Source: Entonaema liquescens
Taxonomy: Eukaryota > Ascomycota > Sordariomycetes > Xylariales > Xylariaceae
Length of the DNA: 64,000 nucleotides
Reading direction: 5' to 3'
NCBI GenBank assembly: GCA_902805475.1
Contig: CADCSX010000001.1
Span: forward strand, 3,348,001-3,412,000
Position 1 is the first letter of the stretch, and each line of letters starts with the position of its first letter. The notes beneath the pieces are model-generated. The model did not search any database. It was not told where the DNA came from and was given only the letters and a program-made list of their open reading frames with translations. Below, in pieces: positions 36,711 through 47,521 of this stretch. The position numbers and the translations under genes are program-made.

Positions 36711-38587
36711 TCAATTCTTTGGGATTTTATACCCCCCTGGAACCAATGTTTGAAACACCAAATCCGGATCGTATTCACGCTGTATCCGGCGGAGTTTCCG
36801 GACATTATTTGTACCGTAATGTCCTATTACATCCTGGTCCCAACTTGCATCGTTCATGAAAATATATCGTAGGTAGTTGTCACTTTTCTTCGCGGCAGCT
36901 TCAACTTCGCCGATCAACTGCGTCGAGCCGCTGTGCACTATCTCGTCCTGCTCTGGCCACAGCCATCCTGAATCAACTTTGAACCAGGTTTGGTTGACAG
37001 CCGTTAACCCCAAAGTGTTACCACCCTTGGAGTTACCAGCCTCGATAACACTACTTGATATTGGCTGTATAGAGAAGGAGGTGGACCCCGCGGTTGCCGA
37101 CCGGATCTTGTCCAACGCTTTAGATGTAGTCACAATGGAAGCGATTTCGTCATATAGCTCCTTATTTGGCGTTAAGGTGGTAGTAAACCAATCGATTCTG
37201 TACCTGAATTAGAGCCTGCCTTAATTGGCTAACGAGGGAATAGTATGATGCATTTAGGTATGTAGTAAGTGATAAGGGGGAAATTTGGAATGCAACTTCG
37301 GTAGTGAGGACTTCGACTAATTATACGAAGTTTGCATACTGTCCACTTAGGAATATTAGGGGATGCATACCTCGGTGGGAGCTTTGCTTGTGCCTGGCCG
37401 CTAAGAAATTCCGTAAAGGAGCTGATTGCCGTGGAATCAAATGTGGTGTTGATATGGCTGAACGGTTCAAACGCTATAGGGTTCGGTTCTGGCTTTAGAT
37501 ATACCAAACTGAGAATGACCCCGAAAGTCTCGTTGATAGGAAACCCCTGAAGCATGAAATTGGCGTATGGGTCTTTGTTTGCTGCTGTTTGATACTTGAA
37601 AGCGGCGGCGAGTAATTCGGGTACATCGGCAAGAGTGTAGCCCCTTAGCCCACCCCAGACTTGCGGGCTAGGGTATGTCGAGAGCTTAAATGTAGTTACG
37701 ATGCCTAACAGTATATCTTAGCTAGGATGAGCTTTCTGGGATAGGAATTGGACATACCGAAATTGCTAGCCCCTCCTTTCAACGCCCAAAACAGATCTTT
37801 GTTAGTGTTTGAATTGGCATGGACCAAAGACCCATTAGCTAGAACAACCTTATAGATAGTTAGTACCATTGTACGTAGAGCATGTAGATGGTAAATATAG
37901 CTGTACCTCAAAGTCTACTACGTTGTCACAAGCTAGACCATACAGATCAGACAAGTAGGAGAGACCGCCTTGTGATTCAGATGTTAGTCATTATTTCGGA
38001 CCAGGAACTTGAATACTTACCTCCAAGCACTAGACCTCCTACGCCAACATCTAAGACTCTCCCTCCCACTACTGTGACATTGAATTGGTCGAGCTGATTA
38101 TAGACATTTTCCCATTTTTGACCTGCGCCGATGGTTGCCACATTTTTCTCAGCATCGTATTCTACAGCATTGAACTTTGAAAGGTCAATCAGGACCCCTT
38201 GGTCGATGTTTGCAGCCCCCGGTGACGGAGAATGACCCCCAGAACGCACGGCAAAGCTGACATTCGCATTTACCAACTCGGGAATAACTTTCTGCAAATC
38301 TTCAACAGTTTCTGGCTGGAAGATGCAAGTCGGTGTTTTCCAAGCAGTTTCAGACCTTCCGATATGCTATTAGCTACCGCGATTAGATAATATTTCTGTC
38401 ATCAAGCATACCAGTTCTCTGTTCTTAATGTAGGGTATTCAGCATCATTGGGAAATAGAAGCGAGCTTGAGAATGTAACGTCGAGTCGTTCACATAGCGA
38501 AGTGCTGGATTCGGAAGCAGGTGCCACTCCTTGGCAGCTTGAAAAGAGTGAGCCAAATATGGCTAAGAGGGATAGCTGCTTGAGCAT
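36711..38587 (-). CDS. Secreted FAD-linked oxidoreductase (BBE/PCMH type), copy 2
   Basis: Exons 38587-38412, 38355-38021, 37968-37907, 37848-37758, 37704-37371 and 37203-36711 encode about 496 residues. There is a signal peptide (about 1-20, LSLLAIFGSLFSSCQG). RSGGHSPSPG has the flavin-linking His about 100. GVLIDLSKFN, GAGQKWENV, GGRVLDVGVGGLVLGGG, YGLACDNVVDFE, LFWALKGGASNFG and the BBE-type C-terminus FMNDASWDQDVIGHYG follow. The first three intron sites and the PPR/SSR junction match copy 1 in position and phase. This copy has an extra intron after SNFG and lacks the last intron of copy 1. Intron 5 is unusually long (167 nt, 37370-37204). The pair probably arose by inverted duplication; different roles in the same pathway are likely. 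Confidence 0.9.
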
Positions 38588-39152
38588 CGCGTCGAAGTAT
38601 GACGACTATCAACAGTGAACAAACTTTGTCGGCATTCACTAATAAAAATCTGTCTTATCAAAACGTCTTACGGGACCATTTATGACAGGAATCCGCCTAT
38701 TGAGCAGACAATGATCTAAGGTAGTGATCTATTCGTGTAGTGGCTTGCGGGTTGTTCGGAGAGGACTATGGCTGCGCCTTGGTCGACTACGGAATCTTTC
38801 AGCGAGATACAGATCGGTGGACCCATAGAGGAGCTATACACGCCACTAAGCAAATATAGAAACGGTCGAGATCAAAATTAGAATAGATTGGGACTGTAGA
38901 CGGGTCATCCAACCAAAACTGTTGTATCTCAGTACCCACGGGCAAGCATAAGTTCACAACATTGGACCAGGTACGGCTTGCTAGCTTACTCTAGCCTCGG
39001 CATCAGGAGTGATAGTTGAATATTTAAGCAAGGATAGCTACCTATCTCAAGAATGAACGATGCTAGATTTTGAGCATGCTTTCGAGACTTCCTCTTCAGA
39101 TCACCACTACTAAAAGCCTAGTCGTACCTACGCAAAGTGCCAATTCTCCGCC
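38588..39152. other. Bidirectional promoter region, FAD oxidoreductase copy 2 / UbiA
   Basis: A 565-bp divergent intergenic region, short enough to be a shared promoter. TATTTAAG lies at 39021-39028, 125 bp before the prenyltransferase ATG. No gene is seen. Confidence 0.55.
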
Positions 39153-40157
39153 ATGGGAACTAGTGAGCTCCAAGAGAAAGTACCTCTACAGGAGGGTACC
39201 GACAAGGAAGGGCTAGACCAGCAATATGGCGGTGGTCATACGGGTAAATGGGTTAGCTTCCTCCCACCATCGGCCATTCCATATATACAATTGGCTCGGC
39301 TTAGCCCCCCTGTTGGGCTCATCCTCATCTACATTCCACATTTCCTTGGGATTCTCCACTCGGCCATCGTTCGGCAGGCCTCAAGTCCCGCAGCCCTATG
39401 GACTGCCGCTATGCTGCTCCTTGGGGGCAGTTTGTTCTGCTCCAATGGCGCACATAGCTGGAATGACTTGATCGACACCTCTGTCGACAAGTTGGTTGCT
39501 CGTACGCGGAATCGTCCTATTGCTCGGGGTGCGATCTCACCCCGAGCTGCCTTCATTTTCACCGTGACGCAAGCCGCTAGTGCTGCAGTATTCCTCCTCG
39601 GCTTTCCGGAGTGGAAGGCTGCAGTCTTTTGGGCAATCCCGAACATACTCGCTACGATATACTACCCATACGCGAAACGTCATACCTATTTCGCTCAGTT
39701 TGTGCTGGGATTTTGTCTGTCGTGGGGGGTTTTCATGGGTGCTCTGGCGATGGATGCGGATCCCCTGGAGAGTTATTCAACTACGTGCTTGTTCCTTGCA
39801 TGCATCCTTTGGACGGTTATCTACGATACGATATACGCCCACCAAGATGTGAAGGATGACGCCAAAATAAACCTGAAGAGTATGGCGGTCCTAACTGGGA
39901 ATAAGGCCAAGCACTTACTCTGGGTCCTTTTGAGCGGTATGCTGGGTCTTTTGTCCGCAAGTGGCTATTTAGCTCAAATGGGACCCTGGTATTACATCCT
40001 GGCGGTTGGGGGCTGCTTCGCGTCACTAGGAATAATGATCTTGAATGTGGACCTCGGGGATTCGTTAAGTTGTTGGCTGTGGTTTAGATATGGATTCTGG
40101 CTTGCCGGGGGGTCGATGACAATTGGGTTGCTTTCGGAGTACTTACTGAGGATGTAA
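39153..40157 (+). CDS. UbiA-family aromatic prenyltransferase
   Basis: A single exon of 334 residues, a normal length for fungal UbiA prenyltransferases. The first Asp-rich motif is NDLIDTSVD (residues 104-112, NDxxDxxxD). The second is YDTIYAHQDVKDD (about 224-236). Together they bind the Mg-prenyl diphosphate. Eight or nine hydrophobic helices are evident, for example PVGLILIYIPHFLGIL and FVLGFCLSWGVFMGAL. The N-terminus is acidic and polar and does not look like a mitochondrial presequence. With the accessory setting, this argues against COQ2 and for a secondary-metabolism enzyme that attaches a prenyl chain to an aromatic acceptor. It lies between an oxidoreductase and a short-chain dehydrogenase and is the only scaffold-forming enzyme of the region. 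Acceptor and chain length cannot be read from the sequence. Confidence 0.95.
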   Translation: MGTSELQEKVPLQEGTDKEGLDQQYGGGHTGKWVSFLPPSAIPYIQLARLSPPVGLILIYIPHFLGILHSAIVRQASSPAALWTAAMLLLGGSLFCSNGAHSWNDLIDTSVDKLVARTRNRPIARGAISPRAAFIFTVTQAASAAVFLLGFPEWKAAVFWAIPNILATIYYPYAKRHTYFAQFVLGFCLSWGVFMGALAMDADPLESYSTTCLFLACILWTVIYDTIYAHQDVKDDAKINLKSMAVLTGNKAKHLLWVLLSGMLGLLSASGYLAQMGPWYYILAVGGCFASLGIMILNVDLGDSLSCWLWFRYGFWLAGGSMTIGLLSEYLLRM

Positions 40158-41002
40158 TGCAAGCGCTTAAAAGGTTCCAAATTAAGACGAAGCCCTTGTA
40201 AAAAAACGTGGGCAACCCAGGGCACACAGGCAGCATATTTCTTCAAGCATGTAATAACCTACAGAAAATGGAAAAGGTCGTTAGTCTGACTAGGGTTTAT
40301 CTCCTCTTTGAACATCGTGGTAGAGTTGCATCTTGTCGTTTAGAGATAGAAACCCTCAGGGTTATAAAACTCGGGTACCTTAACGTACCAGCAACTGCAT
40401 CCATGTGGTATTTTGTAACACGTGTTGAGCCCAGAAAAACAGGGAATTTCTTAAATAAACCCGGAATAAGCACCGAAGCTTACGATTTCGGATACACCAT
40501 GCTACCTAGATGGAACACTCTCGTTAAACTGCCCTATAATGAAATTTTCTGTATAGGTGGTAACACCTTGAAAGTATAGGATCTCAAAAGTACCCGAATA
40601 TTTTAGTTTCCCGAAAAGGTATGAGGGACATCACTTGGCTCGATGTGAATGGTCAACCATTTGTGGAACATCCCTGCATATTTACGGTAGGAAAACCGTT
40701 TTGTTTTTATGACTTTGAAGTTCTCAGTTCAATATTACCGTTACTGTGGCCACTAGGACTAACAACCAATAAATCTTTACCCCTCTGCCCCTTTACTACA
40801 CCCGTTATTCCTTGGTGTGTAATAATAATGCTTGTGATATTTCTTAAGCTCAAAATTCATTCGGGTCCTTCCTCTTCCGAATAATCGCCCAATCCATACA
40901 TTACCTAGCTCACCCGTAGACCGTAGACCTTAGACCTTAGCTCTCTATCTAGCTTATCCACCTACCCTGTATCGCCACTTAAGCTAAGACAGCATCTTCA
41001 AT
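40158..41002. other. Intergenic region between UbiA and SDR genes
   Basis: Two plus-strand open segments (40208-40579 and 40621-40884) have no domain signal and no joining splice sites. They are probably chance. The last 100 bp are pyrimidine-rich with CTTAGAC/CGTAGAC repeats, likely promoter or 5' UTR of the SDR gene. Confidence 0.5.
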
Positions 41003-42199
41003 ATGACAGGATCTGTTCTTATCACAGGGGCCAATGGGTCTATCGCAACACATGCTGTTGACCATCTCCTTCGTCAATACCCAGAACACACTGCCATCTT
41101 AACCGTACGAAATCTTGATGACGCCAACACCAAGAAATTGCGTGAGATAATATCAAAGTACCCAAATGCGAAAACTTTCATCCACCAGCTCGACCTCACG
41201 GACCTCTCCGCCGTTCATGATTTCGCCGGCAAAATTGAAAAGGAGATAGCTGACGGCTCGTATCCTCGCCTTAGCGCCATCATCGCCAACGCGTATTATT
41301 GGAATCTTGTTCGCGACCCCGAGCTCACGAAAGATGGATACGAGAAAACTTTCCAGATTGGCCATATCGCTCATGTAGCTCTAATCTTGCGTCTCCTTGG
41401 TAGCTTTGTGCCGGAAGGTGGAAGGGTCTTGCTCTTTTCGAGCAATGCAATCTTTCCTGGGAAAAATGGCCGTTAGTATTGTTTTTTTTCCCTTCGCCTT
41501 TTGTCCTAATTGAACTCTCCCGTGTTGTCCGGAGGAGCCGACAATTAGCTGCTGTTTAGTTGCGATATCACCGAACCACGACTGACGTTACCAATGTAGT
41601 GGAGAAATATCCTCCAACAATTCCAGATGACCTCGAACAGCTCGTGAAGGCCGATCCTGTTGCCGACAAGACAGGTATAGGATTCCAGAAATATGCGAAT
41701 ACGAAGTTGGCTACTGTGGCATGGTCATTCGCATTGGCTAGACATCTTGAAAAGGTAAGAAGATACCTGCGAGAATGCTTGTGGTCGTATATGTCGAGAA
41801 TTGCGCACCAAAAATCTAATCAATATTTAACAGGACCCGAGCTTAAACAAGATCGCAGTAGTGACGATTAATCCGGGAAATATAGTTGACTCTCGCGGGT
41901 TTCGAGCCAACACTCCTAAACTTTTCACTTACGTGCAGAGGTTCTTCCTTCGCCCTCTTCTGCCCGTGATCCGACTGACGGATCATACGTCACGGCAATC
42001 AGGACCGGCTGGAGTAGATGTGCTCGAGCTAGCTGTCAACCCGAAGTTCGCAGGTCAAGGGGGTTATTACACCCTTCTAGAAAGGGACGAGGGCTCACCA
42101 GAGAGTAAAGACGAGAAGAAGCAAGAAGCTTTATGGGCGAAAAGCTTAGATTGGGCAAGAATCACTAAGGAGAACACTGCTTTGGCCATCGACTCCTAA
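41003..42199 (+). CDS. Short-chain dehydrogenase/reductase
   Basis: Exons 41003-41471, 41600-41754 and 41834-42199 encode about 329 residues. The Rossmann nucleotide motif SVLITGANGSIA (TGxxGxxA-like) is at the N-terminus. IANAYYWN stands at the usual NNAG position. The SSNAIFPGKNG-LEKYPP segment is rebuilt across intron 1. The catalytic YANTKLA (YxxxK) follows, then VVTINPGNI. Intron 1 is long for this gene set (128 nt). Its acceptor AATGTAG was chosen because it gives NGLEKYPPTIPDD in frame. The protein most resembles fungal 'NAD(P)-binding' SDRs of the WW-domain oxidoreductase/retinol dehydrogenase-like type. It would reduce or oxidise a carbonyl or alcohol of a pathway intermediate. It converges with the cupin gene, leaving only 134 bp. 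Confidence 0.92.
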
Positions 42200-42333
42200 T
42201 ATCGTAACATAATTGTCCAACCGATGGGGTAGTTAATTTGTAGAATGTTGTAATCAAGACTTAATATTTTAAGATACATAATTTGTATATAGTTGTGATT
42301 ATGCTGGCAAATCGCTTATATTGAACTCATCGT

Positions 42334-43203
42334 TCAACTTGAGTGCCTACGATCGGCAAACCGCCTCTGAAAAAATGAAGTTTCCATTTTCTCACAGGCC
42401 AACTGCCAGTTTTCTTCAGTTAACCATTCCCGATAGAACGGCTGGTATCCTAACAGGCCCCCAAGCCATCTTCCAATCAGAATACCAGCGGCTTGGGCAA
42501 TTCTACGGCTGAAAGGGATCCACCGCGGCAATGAGAGATACGAATCTCCCGCGTCGAATGTCTGTATGTCTTAGCCAAATTCATGAGATATCAAGACTGG
42601 TTAGAGGGAGGAATAGAATCTAAGCTTACCGACATGACTTGAATTGGGTTAGGCCTCTTGCCGCCAATCACTACTTCATCCTGGTACGCATACCAGCTCT
42701 GGAAGAAAACATTGTCGAGTTTAAAGGCTTTCAAAGTCTGTTGACCTGAAAGTAAAAACGTTGTCGTCCTCGATGTATCGCCGTCCTGTGCAGCACCAGG
42801 AAGTGACGGAGGCGGATATAATCGGTGGTTGGCCCATCGTTCTAAGCAAAACTCGCCATCGTTTTGGCTTAATATGATTTCACGTCCGTCTACCTCGACG
42901 GCCAGCCGGCCCGCTAACACCTTCACGTACTCTTCCTGGTACGGATGGAAATGAAGAGGCGGTTTCTGAGACCCCAAAGCGATAAGACGCGGGTGGTTTA
43001 AATTGAAGGTTACTTCGAAAGCAAAAGAGCGCTGTGGATGGCTCATAACACGAGTGCTTATGGCACCTTCAAAGCTAGTTGGACAAGCTGGTTAGAATAG
43101 TCACTTATAGCCTGTATATCACGTTGTGAACATTTCTAAAGAGAAAGTAAAGTGCGTACCCCGTGAAGGTCTGATCAGAGTCCGAGTAAGGAATTGTATC
43201 CAT
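42334..43203 (-). CDS. Cupin-domain protein
   Basis: Exons 43203-43160, 43074-42630 and 42561-42334 encode about 238 residues. The N-terminus MDTIPYSDSDQTFTG is joined to FEGAISTRVMSHPQ across an 85-nt intron. The cupin motif 1 is PPLHFHPYQEEYVKVLAGRL. The barrel continues with EVDGREIILSQNDGEFCLERWANH. A third exon adds TFDAGDSYLSLPRWIPFSRR and LGGLLGYQPFYREW, a tail I associate with a fungal cupin group found near metabolite genes. The His pair and Glu could bind a metal. No reaction is established for the group; roles as epimerase, cyclase or dioxygenase are possible. Ending at the second exon without the last splice would give a shorter C-terminus, but the conserved-looking third exon supports splicing. 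Confidence 0.87.
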
Positions 43204-44770
43204 CTTCGTTTCCAAGTGGTGCACTATGCGGGAAGCAATATTTCGAAGCTATAGGTTCTATAAGGAATAAGAGTTGTGTAATGGAGTTATAGACGTACGA
43301 TTAGAACAATTATAACTTATAAAACATCCAATCATACGGTTCAAAGCTTACTAACTGTTACATTCGATGTTACCTTACGAGCTTATCGATTAATCTAGAG
43401 CGTTTGTAGATGCCGAGGCATATTATGTAAGCTTATAGAAACGACAACGTCGTTGATTATTCGTGGTGTTGATAGAACCGAACCGTTCGTTTACTTCTAA
43501 TCGTCTATAAAGTAGAACATTTATTTGACCTAGTAACTCATGTGGTTATAAAGAGCCTACAGAATAAATTAAAAGTGTAGATAATAGCATGCGTTGAGTT
43601 TGAAGTCTGTATTAGTGCTGTCTAGGTATACAAGCTCGACGATATACTCCTAAGGGGTTGCTGTACATTAATTAAGAAATTGGGTAGGACTAAGGATATC
43701 GTACTAAAGTTTAAGAGCGAATAAGAGGTTATTCTAACCCTTGTTACCTAGTTGCTAGAAAAGGAAAGGGAAAAACAAAAGTCTATGAAGTATTATGAAT
43801 GTTCGGAAACATCTCCAATAAGTAAGAAACACACCTATTTAAAAATATCTCAGACTAATCTTTAGTCCCTGTCTCATTCCTTAATTAGTGTACAACACCC
43901 CTTTGGGGGTGCATCGTCAAACTTATGTAGACAGCATTAATATTGTTGTTCCGCCATATGTTTGAACTCGAACCCTTATCCTTACATCTCTCGGAGTCGT
44001 CTTAAAAGAAGACATATGCTTTGTTGTTGATAAATCGTCCCACAAATTACTTCTTATTATCCACTCGTGAAATCCAATGAGATATTGAGTTACCAGATGA
44101 GTAAGGAGTTCGTACATGTTAATACCTACCTAGACCTAGGAATATGCCGTGAATTGAGTGGAGAAGCTTTTAGCCTCAAGATTTCCCAACGAAACTAGTG
44201 TTTTCGATATTTGAACCAATTCCGAGGCTAGGACATATCAGACGTATTCACCGAATTCGCCATCTCAGCTTTGACAATTTCTCCGAATGCCGATTAAGAG
44301 GGCTAGAGGTTTTCTTTTCAAAGGATAGGTAGTCTCTTCGGCATTTATAACCACCATAGGAATTCACAAGTTAGGTCATCCCGGTAGCGCGGAATACCAT
44401 CATCATGACAGAAAGAACTTAATTGTTTCTATCAGACCAACTTTAGATAGTGGGTCCTTTGCCTCCTGAAGTCCACAACCTCTTACCGTTGTGGAAGAAT
44501 TCCCGAATCAGGCCAAACAACTAGTTCTAGTTTCTGAACTAAGTGCGGGCTATTCCGCACTTGCGGCTCAACGTCATCGATGAGGACGATTTGTAAGGTT
44601 AAGGGGCCTCGGTCGTTATGGATATGTGAAAAACTTTCATCTTGCCCAGGCTAGGTAGATATATGAGATATATAAAATGGAAATACCAGTTGCGCGGATT
44701 TATCTGATTTCACTTTCTTCTGTCACTTTTAAACCTCTTTAATATTTATATTTATCAAGTTAACAGCAAA
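43204..44770. other. Divergent intergenic region, cupin / alcohol dehydrogenase
   Basis: No gene is supported. AT-rich, with a near-palindrome ACCCCTTTGGGGGT around 43898-43911 and a TATA box before the alcohol dehydrogenase gene. Confidence 0.55.
44671..44677 (+). promoter_or_regulatory. Putative TATA box of the alcohol dehydrogenase gene
   Basis: TATAAAA lies 100 bp upstream of the ATG in a TATATAAAATGG context, followed by a pyrimidine-rich 5' leader. Motif and spacing only. Confidence 0.4.
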
Positions 44771-45900
44771 ATGTCCAGCATTACGTTCACAGTTTTCAAG
44801 GGCGACAAGTCCGGTGTGCCTAAGAAGGCCACTACGACTAAGCCAGAGAAATTATCTGGAGATAATGTTCTCATTAGAGTTACAGCTTCCGGGCTATGCG
44901 GAACTGGTAAGTGTTGTGCTGAATATATAAAACTAGAAGAATACGATAACTGACTATGAAATATAGATCTCCATTATGTAATGCTTCCCCTTGAGATTGA
45001 GAACGATGTAAAAGGAACTTATGCTAACATCCCATCTAGAAAAATCAAGATATGGTCCTAGGACACGAGGGTGTTGGTGTCGTAGAGGCAGCTGGACCTG
45101 ACTGCAAATTCTTAAAGAAGGGCGACAGAGTTGGCTGGGGATACGAGCACGACTCTTGCGGCCACTGTCAGCAATGTCTGAGCGGTAACGAGACCTACTG
45201 CCCTAAGCGTGCCATGTATGGATACGCAGACCTGGACCAAGGCAGCTTCGCATCTCACGCCGTCTGGAGAGAAGCTTTCCTGTTCAAGATCCCCGACGAC
45301 ATGTCAGATGAGGATGCCGCACCTATGCAATGCGGTGGTGCTACCGTTTTCAACGCCCTCCACGCCTACAACGCCATGCAGACAGAAACCGTCGGTATAA
45401 TGGGAGTTGGTGGCCTTGGACATTTGGCTATTCAATTCGCTGCTAAGATGGGATGCCGCGTCGTCGTTCTGTCCGGCACTGATTCGAAGAAGGACGAAGC
45501 AATGCGATTAGGCGCACACGAATTCATCACCACCAAGGATAAGAAGGAACTTAAGGTATCGCAGCCGCTGAACCGCCTGCTCGTATGCACTTCTGCCCAG
45601 CCCAACTGGGAACAGCTTATCCCGATCTTGGCTCCTGGCGCGTGGATCCACCCTCTTTCGGTAGACCAGGGCAATTTCGAGATTCCCTATATACCTCTTC
45701 TATTGGGTGCTATCACTATTCAAGGATCTGTGGTTGCCCCGCGATATATCCACCAGCGTATGCTTGAGTTCGCTGCTCTGCATAAGATCAAGCCTGTTGT
45801 TCAGGAGTTCCCCATGACGGAAGAGGGTATCAAGGATGCGATGGACAAATTGGATCAGGGCAAGGTACACTTCCGTGCCGTATTGAAGCCTCAAGCTTGA
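44771..45900 (+). CDS. Zinc-dependent alcohol dehydrogenase (MDR, CAD-like)
   Basis: Exons 44771-44906, 44967-44977 and 45040-45900 encode about 335 residues. The 11-nt second exon supplies only D-L-H-Y (the Asp codon split with exon 1). It completes GLCGT-DLHY-KNQDMVLGHEG, the catalytic-zinc region with Cys43 and His58/Glu59. The structural zinc loop is CGHCQQCLSGNETYC. The cofactor-binding motif is GVGGLGHLA, and KMGCRVVVLSGTDSKKDEA suggests NADP preference as in cinnamyl alcohol dehydrogenase-like enzymes. It should interconvert an aldehyde and alcohol, for example on an aromatic or prenyl-derived group. It lies among the tailoring genes of the accessory region. The intron between exons 2 and 3 is 62 nt (GTAATG donor, GCTAAC branch, CATCTAG). 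Confidence 0.94.
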
Positions 45901-46659
45901 TTGATTCGGATATCTTGAAGAATCGATTCGATCTCGCGTACGAAAATTTCGACTGTTTAAGACATGACTTGAATTATAGACGGCAATCGCATAGACTAGG
46001 AGTCGGTAGAGGTTATAAGTCTTAGCTTTAGGGGCGATTGGAACTAGAATAGTATCCAAATATTAATCCGGTATAAACCATTGATCCCATGTCGTTGGAT
46101 ATCCTACGCCGCGGACCCAGTAAACCTTTTAATGCCTATTATGCGGACTATGGGGAGTAAAATAGTCTCTTCTTAATGGATATGAATAGTTAGCAATTGC
46201 TGGCCAAGTAATGTACATCAGGTATTTCCCCTTATTATTATCTAGTGAAAAGCTTCAGTATCATTAGCTTAGGCTTTTTATAGCCTTCTTAAAGTGATAT
46301 ACTTAACCCTTTTGACGTGAGGGTACAATTTAACAGGGCAAATCGGCATCATATGCACCCAGTAAAGGCCCATACGGCTCTCAAGGAAAGGGGCTAAAGT
46401 AACCAGTCTTTGAGCTATAAATTCTTAATTCAGCTCTAAGTTGTTAGCTCCTAGTTCCACTCCTGGTATACAGTACAGAAAATCCTACCGACATTAAGAA
46501 ACCTATGATGAACTTCAAGATACGAATAAGAGTGGCCTTGATGAGCTAGGAAGCCAAAGCTTTTTATGTCACTTTCTTGATGTGGTCAGGCATTAAGTGA
46601 CTGAAATACACCTAGAGCAATGATTATTTGTCTCTAGTTGTTGCTATACTATGTTTACC
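45901..46659. other. Convergent intergenic region, nothing recognised
   Basis: Between the 3' ends of the alcohol dehydrogenase and the NAD(P)-binding protein gene. AT-rich, with no gene or repeat that I can support. Confidence 0.6.
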
Positions 46660-47521
46660 TCAAGGTTGATAGAAATATTCCCCCTCAGCACAATCCTCTC
46701 CTTGCTCCACACACCTCTTCACGGCCGCGTCGGGATCTTCGTCGCCATCTAGAATATCCAGCCAGGAAGTTTTGAGGTTAGGAGAATCGAGCAACAACGC
46801 TGTAACATACGCTACAGACGGGCGACTTGTCGTCCCTGCCACTCGCGGCTGCTTCCCTAGAGCAACTCCGCCCACAGGTTCCATTGTCAACACTCCGGGA
46901 CGGAGGGAAACTGCTGCGAAATCCTTCCTTTTCTTTCCTTCCTCGTACAGCACTCTATCCGCTACGAGCTTCGCCTCGTAATATCTGTTTAGTGGGTTAC
47001 GTGTTGTCTTGAGATACTCTTGCCAATGTTCCTCCGTTACCCAAGACATCTTCTCATAGCGACAGCTATTAAACGAAATCAAAATGAATTTGGTAATTGA
47101 CGGAGTTGCTATAGATGCGCGAATGAAATGACAAGCAGCATCGCGGTCAATTGCCTCAGTCTATCAAGGTAACTGTTAGCATGTATCGGACTTAGTGGAA
47201 TTTCGGACTTAAGGGATATGTTCATACCCTCTCCGGTGCTCCTTTTCCTGCAGCCCCTGCACTCCAGACGACATAATCGGGCTTCACTTCATCGATCAAT
47301 GTTTTGGCTTGTGCTTCGCTCTTGACGTCTTCGATGCTGCGGACAAGAACATTCAGTTTGCCCTTATGGGTTGTCTGTGCTCCAATTTGCTGTAACTCCG
47401 CAACCTGATCTGGGCTTCTAATGATACTCGCAACTTCCCATGATCGCTGAAGAAGCATTGGTGTGAGTAACCGAGCCACCTTGCCGTTGCCGCCGAGTAG
47501 TAGAACACGATGGGCTGCCAT
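46660..47521 (-). CDS. NAD(P)-binding (NmrA/atypical SDR) protein
   Basis: Exons 47521-47228 and 47160-46660 (67-nt intron) encode about 264 residues. The N-terminus HRVLLLGGNGKVARLL is an atypical-SDR nucleotide-binding loop (GGNGKVA). The intron joins GKGAPER to TEAIDRDAACHFIRAS, followed by TKFILISF and the active-site-like NRYYEAKLVAD (YxxxK). The C-terminal half has LRPGVLT and PSVAYVTALLL as in fungal NAD(P)-binding/NmrA-like epimerases. It could be a reductase, an epimerase or a redox-sensing regulator; I cannot tell which. It is the right-most gene that fits the accessory metabolic group. Confidence 0.88.

Noticed and set aside
39153..40157. Housekeeping COQ2 (ubiquinone) assignment for the UbiA gene
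   Set aside because: Both Asp-rich motifs are shared with COQ2, but there is no mitochondrial presequence, the gene is intronless, and the neighbours are accessory oxidoreductases.
40208..40884. Two tandem plus-strand open frames between UbiA and SDR genes
   Set aside because: No family resemblance, different frames with no joining GT-AG intron, and AT-rich codon use unlike the neighbours.
41472..41599. Second twin intron in the SDR gene (128-nt intron 1)
   Set aside because: The base before the GT is C, so a donor-split arrangement as in the transporter is not possible, and a single GTTAGT-GTAG intron already gives the expected protein.
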